A DNA stretch of 7,905 nt from CAYXXZ01 sp964469165. GTDB lineage: Bacteria; Pseudomonadota; Gammaproteobacteria; Pseudomonadales; Porticoccaceae. Location of the stretch: NCBI GenBank assembly GCA_964469165.1, contig CAYXXZ010000116.1:1-7905 (forward strand). Direction: 5' to 3'. This document shows positions 1-5,555 of this stretch, in pieces. Below the pieces are notes generated by a model. It was not told where the DNA came from, searched no databases, and saw only the letters and a list, made by a program, of their open reading frames with translations. The position numbers and the translations under genes were made by a program. The first letter of the stretch is position 1. Every line of letters starts with the position of its first letter.

Positions 1-1
1 G

Positions 2-166
2 GAACTGGTCAGCCATTTTTTTCGCCGCGCGCTCGAACTCTGGCTGGCGCTCGACGCCGTGCTTTTTCTGGAAGCCTCCGGCGCGCAGGTGAGGCTCGGC
101 ATTTTTTGTGAGAAATCGCTGACGCCGCGCAATATTTTTATCGATGCCCGTAAAGTTTCCCTGTAG
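2..166 (+). CDS. 3' end of an unidentified gene, possibly a SAM-dependent methyltransferase (partial)
   Basis: An open frame enters from the left edge and gives 54 residues before TAG at 164-166. It reads as real protein: FFRRALELWLALD near residues 6-18, then LFLEASG, LGIFCEKSLTPRNIFI, and a basic end. The FCEKxLTPRN block recalls the C-terminus of bacterial class I SAM-dependent methyltransferases (PF13679-like), but the catalytic N-terminal part is outside the window, so this family call is weak recall only. The stop codon is part of the first REP (TGTAGGAGC), and the last codons (TCC CTG TAG) match the end of the repeat spacer seen in later copies. The native C-terminus has therefore probably been replaced or trimmed by the repeat. 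The gene converges on the cytochrome gene at 575-1954. Confidence 0.7.
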   Translation, partial: ELVSHFFRRALELWLALDAVLFLEASGAQVRLGIFCEKSLTPRNIFIDARKVSL

Positions 167-566
167 GAGCTTGCCTGCAAGCGACAATTCAGTGGTGTCG
201 CCTGCCGGCAGGCTCCTACAGGTGATGCATTCAGCAGCGCAGGATATTCTCTTCTGGAGACCCTGGGATTTCCTTGTAGGAGCTTGCCTGCAAGCGACAA
301 TTTCGGTGGTATCGCCTGCCGGCAGGCTCCTACAGGTGATGCATTCAGCAGCGCAGGAATATCCTCTTCTGGAGACCCTGGGATTTCCCTGTAGGAGCTT
401 GCCTGCAAGCGACAAATTCGGTGGCTGTCGCCTGCCGGCAGGCTCCTACAGGTGATGCATTCAGCAGCGCAGGAATATCCTCTTCTGGAGACTCTGAGAT
501 TTCCTTGTAGGAGCTTGCCTGCAAGCGACAAATTCGGTGGCTGTCGCCTGCGGGCAGGCTCCTACA
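162..566. repeat. REPIN array 1: four tandem copies, period 113-116 bp
   Basis: Four REP doublets lie at 162-220, 275-334, 390-450 and 506-566. Each starts TGTAGGAGCTTGCC and ends GGCAGGCTCCTACA in inverted orientation. The two halves pair over about 25 positions: roughly 22 Watson-Crick pairs, one G-U pair and two mismatches, around a short loop containing GGTGG. Between doublets is a conserved spacer of about 55 bp (GGTGATGCATTCAGCAGCGC and onward), so the whole doublet-plus-spacer was duplicated, not only the REP. Copies 3 and 4 share the same loop; copies 1 and 2 differ slightly. Copy 4 has CCTGCGGGC where the others have CCTGCCGGC. The array fills the gap between two convergent genes, where its hairpins could protect 3' ends or block read-through. 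It holds no supportable gene. REPINs of this type are mobilised by RAYT (Y1 REP-associated) transposases in trans; none is present here. Confidence 0.93.
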
Positions 567-574
567 GGTGGGTT

Positions 575-1954
575 TTAGAGCGTCAGCAGGAAGGCTTCAA
601 GGTCGCTTTTTTCCTCTTTGGTCAGTTGTGAACCCAATACCAGGTTGAAGAACTCGATGGCGTCGGCGATGGTGAGCAGACGACCGTCATGCAGGTACGG
701 TGCGGAGTCCTTCAGGCCACGCAGCGGGAAGGTCTTGACGGGACCGACGGCATTGGCGAGGTGGCCGAGTACATCCTTCTCCTTGAAGAAGCGCTCGGTA
801 TGAAGGTTGTGCATCAGGTTGTCGGTGTAGTACGGCGGTGTGTGGCACTCGAAGCATTGGCCCTTGCCGTTGAAGATTTCCTCGCCGCGCAGTTCCGCTT
901 CCGTTGCCTTGGCAGGGTCGAGACGCCCGAAAACATTCAGCTTCGGCGCCGGCGGGAAGTCCAGCAGTGCCTGAAACTCCGCCATGTTGTGCACCTGGCT
1001 GCCGCGCTCGAGAACGTTGACGCCTTTCTTGGTGGCGGTGACCGGATCACCATCGAAATAGGCGGCGCGTTGTTCAAACTCGGTGAAATCCTCGACGGTC
1101 TTCAGAGCCCGCTGCGAACCGAACAGGCGCTGGATGTTCACGCCCCGCAGCGTGGGCGTATCGATCCTGTTGCGGTGATTTTGAGGGCGAATGTCGCCCA
1201 CCAGGTGGGTGGCGGCGTTGGTGTGGCCGTTGACGTGACAGTCGAAGCAGCTCACTCCGAGACTCGGTTCTGCGGAGCGGCGGTCTGCGGTGGCATTGAA
1301 TTGTTGCTGCGGAAACGGTGTCACCAGCAGGCGCAAACCCTCGAGTTGTTTGGGGTTGAGAATGCCGTTGAACAGCTCGTAGTAGTTGGCGATGGTCACG
1401 GTCTGGCCCTGGGACACATCACCGAGGTCCGGATGAGTGGTCAGGTACATGGCCGGTGGAAATTCCGGCAGGAAATGTTCAGGCAACAGGAACGAGATAT
1501 CGAAGCGCGTCAGGTCGCGGTTGTCCTGCTTCTTTATCTGGTCGATATGGAACTGAGGAAACAGCATTCCCCCTTCCCTGTGCTTTTCGTGGGGCAGCGG
1601 GTAAAAGCCCGCCGGCCACAGGTTTTTCTCCTTGATCTCCTCCGGCGTCATGGCGGCCAGTTCTTCCCAGGTCGTGCCGGCCGGGAGCTTGACGCGCACA
1701 CCCCCTTGCACCGCCCTGCGACCACCGCTGGTGGTGACGCCCTGGATGGGTTTGTTGGAGAGATCGTAGCGCTCCTGCAACAGCTTTTTGAAGTCGCTCT
1801 CGACACCGGCTTTTTCTCTCTCGAGGCGCTGCTTGACGACGTCGAAGGGCTCGCTGTCGACAACCGGCGAGTAGCTGCTGGGGGTTTCCGCGTGGGCGAC
1901 GGACAGACTGAGGGCCGCTGCGGAGATCAGGGTGATCAACGGTTTTATCTTCAT
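575..1954 (-). CDS. Secreted di-heme c-type cytochrome, cytochrome c peroxidase/MauG-like ('cytochrome B6' type)
   Basis: The 459-residue protein begins with a Sec signal peptide (MKIKPLITLISAAALSLSVAHA, cleavage about residue 22), so it acts in the periplasm. Two haem c attachment motifs are visible: CFDCH at 236-240 and CFECH at 367-371. Their spacing of 131 residues resembles the two domains of bacterial cytochrome c peroxidases. The second domain keeps YYTDNLMHN (375-383), comparable to the FTDxxFHN motif, and PYLHDGRLLT (419-428), comparable to the family PYMHDG motif. About 210 residues lie between the signal peptide and the first haem, far more than in classical CcpA (about 320-350 aa in total). 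Close relatives are, by recall, annotated 'cytochrome B6' in Pseudomonas and Burkholderia, but this is a c-type protein with no membrane b-haem segments. The substrate is unknown; peroxide reduction or another oxidation is possible. The start is supported by AAGGA at 1961-1965, 6 nt upstream. It is transcribed divergently from the lipoprotein gene and ends 8 bp from REPIN array 1. Confidence 0.9.
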   Translation of the reverse strand: MKIKPLITLISAAALSLSVAHAETPSSYSPVVDSEPFDVVKQRLEREKAGVESDFKKLLQERYDLSNKPIQGVTTSGGRRAVQGGVRVKLPAGTTWEELAAMTPEEIKEKNLWPAGFYPLPHEKHREGGMLFPQFHIDQIKKQDNRDLTRFDISFLLPEHFLPEFPPAMYLTTHPDLGDVSQGQTVTIANYYELFNGILNPKQLEGLRLLVTPFPQQQFNATADRRSAEPSLGVSCFDCHVNGHTNAATHLVGDIRPQNHRNRIDTPTLRGVNIQRLFGSQRALKTVEDFTEFEQRAAYFDGDPVTATKKGVNVLERGSQVHNMAEFQALLDFPPAPKLNVFGRLDPAKATEAELRGEEIFNGKGQCFECHTPPYYTDNLMHNLHTERFFKEKDVLGHLANAVGPVKTFPLRGLKDSAPYLHDGRLLTIADAIEFFNLVLGSQLTKEEKSDLEAFLLTL

Positions 1955-2029
1955 GACATATCCTTGTTTATTGTGGGGACAATGAATTCAGGATAGACCA
2001 AAAACAAGTTTTGTGGATTTGAAGTTTTT

Positions 2030-2052
2030 GTTCGCGGCCGAGGCCGCTCCTA
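2030..2052. repeat. Solitary REP half-site of the array-2 family
   Basis: GTTCGCGGCCGAGGCCGCTC plus CTA is identical to the right-hand half of the doublets at 5124-5551, but no inverted partner is nearby. It lies in the divergent promoter region between the cytochrome and lipoprotein genes. Single REPs of this sort are usually decayed remnants of a doublet. It can itself form a small hairpin through GCGGCC/GGCCGC. Confidence 0.85.
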
Positions 2053-2111
2053 TGCCGAGGGGCGGAGGTTTGCGCAGGAGGTCCACAGGAACCAATTTCG
2101 GGGGATTAGGG

Positions 2112-2117
2112 TATGAT
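2112..2117 (+). promoter_or_regulatory. Possible -10 element upstream of the lipoprotein-xfp pair
   Basis: TATGAT differs from the sigma-70 TATAAT consensus at one position and lies 48 bp upstream of the lipoprotein start codon, in the right orientation. No convincing TTGACA-like hexamer sits 16-18 bp further upstream, so this rests on one short match and is tentative. Confidence 0.25.
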
Positions 2118-2165
2118 CTGCGTGGCGATACTTCACCTCCGTCAACCACACGACAGGCTCCACCG

Positions 2166-2657
2166 ATGACCACGACCAAAAGACTTTCCGCCTGGCCCGT
2201 CATGACGGTCCTTGTGTTTCTTCTCGCGCTGCCGGGCTGCGCCGGCATGCAACCCGGCTACCAGGAGCCGGAGGTCTATCTCACCCGCCTCGCGCCCCTC
2301 TCCGGCAACGGGATGGAGCAGCGCTTTCTGGTGGGGCTGCGCATCGTCAATCCCAACCGCGGCGCCATCAATATCGCCGGATTGTCCTATGGTGTATCCG
2401 TGCAGGGACAAAAACTCGTCAGCGGCGTGTCGTCCGATATTCCCCGCATTCCCGGCTACGGCGAGTCGGAGGTAACGCTGGAGGCCGCCACCAATCTGCT
2501 CGGTGCCGTGCGCCTGGTGTCGGAACTGCTGACAAAGCCAGCCGAAGCCATCAATTACGAACTGGAGGCCCGCCTCGACGTGGGCCGTTTTGCCCTGCCC
2601 ATTACCATCAAGGAAACCGGCGCCATCAAGCTCGGCAGTGCCGTTTCCGGCAACTGA
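2166..2657 (+). CDS. LEA14/WHy-domain lipoprotein
   Basis: From ATG at 2166 the product is 163 residues. It has a lipoprotein signal: basic MTTTKR, a hydrophobic run, then the lipobox LPGC with the modified Cys at residue 25. Residue +2 is Ala, not Asp, which by the Lol rule points to the outer membrane, facing the periplasm. Residues about 35-155 read as a WHy/LEA_2 domain (PF03168 type), with LVGLRIVNPNRGAINIAGLS (55-74) and YGVSVQGQKLVSG (75-87) matching the family's NPN, beta-strand and G pattern. This domain occurs in plant LEA14 and in small bacterial lipoproteins; the bacterial role is not settled. The frame is open back to a GTG at 2013, but that extension would translate the REP remnant at 2030-2052 and bury the signal peptide, so 2166 is preferred despite a weak ribosome binding site. 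It ends 38 bp before xfp on the same strand, so co-transcription is likely. Confidence 0.85.
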   Translation: MTTTKRLSAWPVMTVLVFLLALPGCAGMQPGYQEPEVYLTRLAPLSGNGMEQRFLVGLRIVNPNRGAINIAGLSYGVSVQGQKLVSGVSSDIPRIPGYGESEVTLEAATNLLGAVRLVSELLTKPAEAINYELEARLDVGRFALPITIKETGAIKLGSAVSGN

Positions 2658-2681
2658 TCAGTACCCCGCAGGCCGATTTAC

Positions 2682-2688
2682 AAGGAGG
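2682..2688 (+). promoter_or_regulatory. Strong Shine-Dalgarno that fixes the TTG start of xfp
   Basis: AAGGAGG is a full match to the anti-SD core and ends 7 nt before TTG at 2696-2698. No ATG or GTG at comparable spacing is in frame, and the first in-frame ATG codes residue 41, inside conserved phosphoketolase sequence. TTG initiation is therefore well supported. Confidence 0.9.
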
Positions 2689-2695
2689 ATTCATC

Positions 2696-5104
2696 TTGAA
2701 CCAGACAGTTTCCAGCCAATCCCGCTCCGATCAGAACACAGCGCGCCCGCTCTCCTCCGAGGAGTTCGACGCCATCCACGCCTACTGGCGCGCCTGCAAC
2801 TACCTGGCCGCCGGCATGATCTACCTGCGCGCCAACCCGCTGTTGCGCGAACCCCTGAAAGTGGAGCACATCAAGAAGCGCCTGCTCGGCCACTGGGGCG
2901 CCAGTCCCGGCTTGTCATTCATGTACGTGCACGCCAACCGGGTGATCCGCAACCACGATCTCGACGCCATCTTCGTGGCCGGCCCCGGCCACGGCGCGCC
3001 GGGCGTGCTGGCGCCGGTCTACCTGGAGGGCAGCTACTCGGAGATCTACCCCGAAATCAGCGAGGACGAGGAAGGTCTCGCCGCGCTCTTCAAGCACTTT
3101 TCATTTCCCGGCGGCTTCGGCAGCCACTGTACGCCAGAGCTGCCGGGCTCGATCCACGAAGGCGGTGAACTGGGCTACAGCATCTCCCACGCCTTCGGCG
3201 CGGCGTTCGACAACCCGGATCTGATCGTCTTCACCGCCGTGGGCGACGGCGAGGCGGAAACCGGCCCCCTGGCGACCGCCTGGCACTCCAACAAATTCCT
3301 CAACCCGATCCGCGACGGCGCGGTGCTGCCGATCCTTCACCTCAACGGCTACAAGATCAACAACCCGACCATTCTCGCGCGCATCAGCCACGACGAGTTG
3401 GACAGCCTGTTCCGGGGCTACGGCTGGACGCCGATATTCGTGGAGGGCGACGACCCTGCCGTGATGCACCAGGCCATGGCCGCGGCGCTGGACCAGTGCG
3501 TCGCCGATATCCGCGCCATCCAGCGTGAGGCGCGCGCCAGCGGTCATGCCGGGCGGCCGCGCTGGCCGATGATCGTGCTGCGCTCGCCCAAGGGCTGGAC
3601 CGGGCCGCAAACCGTCAACGGTCGCCAGGTGGAAGGCAGCTGGCGCGCTCACCAGGTTCCGCTGGCGGACGTGCGCAGCAGTTCGGAAAACCTTGCTCAG
3701 CTGGAACAGTGGCTGCGCAGCTACAAGCCCGAGGAGCTGTTCGACAACGAGGGTCGCCTGGTGCAATCCCTGCGCAAACTGTCGCCCGCAGGACGGCGCC
3801 GCATGGGCTCAAACCCCCACGCCAACGGCGGTTTGCTGCGCCGCGATCTGCGCCTGCCGGATTTCCGCGACTACGCCGTGGCAGTGCAGCAACCCGGCAA
3901 GGGGCGTGCCATGAACACCAAGCCCCTCGGCGCGTTGCTGCGCGACACCATGGCCCGCAATCTGGATAACTTCCGCGTCTTCGGCCCCGACGAGAACACC
4001 TCCAACAAACTGGACGCCATTTACGACGTCAGCAAGAAACTCTGGCTCGCGGAGCGCCTTCCCGTGGATGACGACGGCGGCGAACTGGCGGCGGATGGCC
4101 GCGTCCTGGAGATGCTCTCCGAGCACACCCTCGAAGGCTGGCTCGAAGGTTATCTGCTGACCGGGCGTCACGGCTTTTTCGCCACCTACGAATCCTTTGT
4201 GCACGTCATCGACTCCATGTTCAACCAGCATGCCAAATGGCTGGCCATCTGCGAGCAACTGCCGTGGCGCGCGCCCATCGCCTCGCTCAACCTGCTGATC
4301 ACGTCCACCGTGTGGCGCCAGGATCACAACGGCTTCACCCACCAGGATCCGGGCTTTCTCGACCTGGTCGTCAACAAGAGTCCGAAGGTGACGCGCATCT
4401 ACCTGCCGCCGGACGCTAACTGCCTGCTGTCCACTGCCAACCACTGCCTGCGCAGTCACGACTACATCAACGTGATCGTGTGCGACAAACAGAACCACCT
4501 GCAGTTTCTCGACATGGACGCCGCCGTCGCCCACTGCACCAAGGGCATCGGCATCTGGGACTGGGCCAGCAACGATCAGGGGGCGGAGCCGGACCTGGTC
4601 ATGGTCGGCTGTGGCGACATCGCCACCCAGGAGGCCCTGGCCGCCACGGCCCTGCTGCGTGAGCATTTTCCGGATCTGAAAATCCGCTTCATCAACGTGG
4701 TGGACCTGTTCCGCCTGGTGCCGGAGTCGGAACACCCCCACGGTCTCAGCGACCGCGACTTCGACAGCCTGTTCACGGTGGACAAGCCCATCATCTTCAA
4801 CTTCCACGGCTACCCCTGGCTGATTCACCGCCTGGCCTACAAGCGCACCAACCACGCCAACCTGCACGTGCGCGGCTACGTCGAAAAAGGCAGCATCAAC
4901 ACGCCGCTGGAGCTGGCCATCGTCAACAACATCGACCGCTACAGCCTCGCCATCGACGCCATCGACCGGGTCGCGGCGCTGCGTGTGCGCGGCGCCCACA
5001 CCAAGGAAAAGCTGCGCGATCTGCGCATCGCCGCCCGCCACCACGCCCACGAGCACGGCGTGGACAGCGACGAGATCAGCGGTTGGGTATGGCCGCTGGA
5101 TTGA
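2696..5104 (+). CDS. xfp: Phosphoketolase (xylulose-5-phosphate/fructose-6-phosphate)
   Basis: This 802-residue protein has the usual phosphoketolase length (about 790-830). The thiamine-diphosphate enzyme cleaves xylulose-5-phosphate to acetyl-phosphate plus glyceraldehyde-3-phosphate, or fructose-6-phosphate to acetyl-phosphate plus erythrose-4-phosphate, in the cytoplasm. Visible motifs are LLGHWG (63-68), GPGHGAPG (96-103), the family signature EGGELGY (155-161), the ThDP/Mg motif GDGEAETG (183-190) with Asn217 as the likely second Mg ligand, GPDENTSNKL (430-439), TYES (497-500) with Glu499 as the probable cofactor-activating glutamate, and RQDHNGFTHQDPG (541-553), which carries the catalytic histidines. 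The C-terminal domain has FHGYPWLIHRLAYKR (703-717) and GYVEKGSINTP (727-737). All expected catalytic residues are present. Preference between the two sugar phosphates cannot be read from sequence. Translation starts at TTG behind AAGGAGG. Acetate kinase, often adjacent to xfp in other bacteria, is absent; the gene follows the LEA14-like lipoprotein and is followed by REPIN array 2. Confidence 0.97.
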   Translation: MNQTVSSQSRSDQNTARPLSSEEFDAIHAYWRACNYLAAGMIYLRANPLLREPLKVEHIKKRLLGHWGASPGLSFMYVHANRVIRNHDLDAIFVAGPGHGAPGVLAPVYLEGSYSEIYPEISEDEEGLAALFKHFSFPGGFGSHCTPELPGSIHEGGELGYSISHAFGAAFDNPDLIVFTAVGDGEAETGPLATAWHSNKFLNPIRDGAVLPILHLNGYKINNPTILARISHDELDSLFRGYGWTPIFVEGDDPAVMHQAMAAALDQCVADIRAIQREARASGHAGRPRWPMIVLRSPKGWTGPQTVNGRQVEGSWRAHQVPLADVRSSSENLAQLEQWLRSYKPEELFDNEGRLVQSLRKLSPAGRRRMGSNPHANGGLLRRDLRLPDFRDYAVAVQQPGKGRAMNTKPLGALLRDTMARNLDNFRVFGPDENTSNKLDAIYDVSKKLWLAERLPVDDDGGELAADGRVLEMLSEHTLEGWLEGYLLTGRHGFFATYESFVHVIDSMFNQHAKWLAICEQLPWRAPIASLNLLITSTVWRQDHNGFTHQDPGFLDLVVNKSPKVTRIYLPPDANCLLSTANHCLRSHDYINVIVCDKQNHLQFLDMDAAVAHCTKGIGIWDWASNDQGAEPDLVMVGCGDIATQEALAATALLREHFPDLKIRFINVVDLFRLVPESEHPHGLSDRDFDSLFTVDKPIIFNFHGYPWLIHRLAYKRTNHANLHVRGYVEKGSINTPLELAIVNNIDRYSLAIDAIDRVAALRVRGAHTKEKLRDLRIAARHHAHEHGVDSDEISGWVWPLD

Positions 5105-5123
5105 ATCGATGGCAGGCAGTCAT

Positions 5124-5551
5124 GTTCGCGGCCGAGGCCGCTCCTACAAGGGAGGTATCGAGATTTCTTTCCGGGAAATCCTGGCGCCGCCCACGCGTCG
5201 GGCTGCATCCCCACCGTAGGGGCTGCCTTGGCCGCGATATTCCGTGCCGCGCCATGTTCGCGGCCGAGGCCGCTCCTACAGGGGAGGTGTCGAGATTTCT
5301 TTCCGGGAAATCCTGGTGCCGCCCACACGTCGGGCTGCATCCCCACCGTAGGAGCTGCCTTGGCCGCGATATTTCGTGCCGCGCCATGTTCGCGGCCGAG
5401 GCCGCTCCTACAGGGGAGGGGTCGAGATTTCTTTCCGGGAAATCCTGGTGCCGCCCACGCGTCGGGCTGCATCCCCACCGTAGGAGCGGCCTTGGCCGCG
5501 ATATTTCGTGCCGTGCCATGTTCGCGGCCGAGGCCGCTCCTACAGGGGAGG
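5124..5551. repeat. REPIN array 2: exact 132-bp tandem repeat, different core from array 1
   Basis: The half-site GTTCGCGGCCGAGGCCGCTC begins at 5124, 5256, 5388 and 5520, an exact 132-bp period. The last three copies are preceded by the inverted partner (GTAGG...GGCCGCGA) at 5216, 5348 and 5480, giving full doublets at 5216-5279, 5348-5411 and 5480-5543; the first copy (5124-5147) lacks its partner. The last doublet pairs over about 22 bp with only a G-U wobble, while earlier left halves carry changes (GTAGGGGCTGCC, GTAGGAGCTGCC, GTAGGAGCGGCC in order). The spacer also holds a small inverted repeat, GATTTC/GAAATC (5162-5180 in the first unit). The array fills the gene-free stretch between xfp and the 469-residue protein gene. 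Because 132 is divisible by three and the sequence is GC-rich, several frames stay open through it on both strands; I regard these as non-coding. Confidence 0.93.
5545..5551 (+). promoter_or_regulatory. Ribosome binding site contributed by the last repeat copy
   Basis: GGGGAGG ends 4 nt before ATG at 5556. The same ACAGGGGAGG follows the right REP half in the copies at 5256 and 5388, and a near version (ACAAGGGAGG) follows the one at 5124. The Shine-Dalgarno is thus repeat sequence, lying directly downstream of a predicted hairpin whose base is at 5543. Confidence 0.75.
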
Positions 5552-5555
5552 TGCG

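Noticed and set aside
144..455. 103-residue open frame on + through REPIN array 1
   Set aside because: It consists of translated REPIN repeats, with no independent start signal and no protein-like composition.
162..566. CRISPR array
   Set aside because: The period is too long and the 'spacers' are nearly identical to one another, whereas the conserved part is an inverted REP pair; no cas genes are present.
689..1996. 435-residue + strand frame opposite the cytochrome gene
   Set aside because: It is antisense to a gene with a clear signal peptide and two haem motifs; it has no recognisable domain and follows from the GC-rich codon pattern.
1955..2012. Sigma-70 promoter or FNR-like box for the cytochrome gene
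   Set aside because: I looked for paired -35/-10 hexamers and a TTGAT-N4-ATCAA box on the minus strand; only poor partial matches were present.
2013..2165. N-terminal extension of the lipoprotein from GTG at 2013
   Set aside because: It would translate a REP remnant and place the lipoprotein signal peptide about 50 residues inside the protein.
2653..2662. 10-bp palindrome ACTGATCAGT over the lipoprotein stop codon
   Set aside because: It is short, has no loop and no T-run, and is plausible by chance, so it is not called as a terminator or operator.
3809..5056. 415-residue minus-strand frame inside xfp
   Set aside because: It is the reverse shadow of a fully conserved phosphoketolase; low-complexity Val/Gly/Ala/His/Asp-rich composition is typical of antisense frames.
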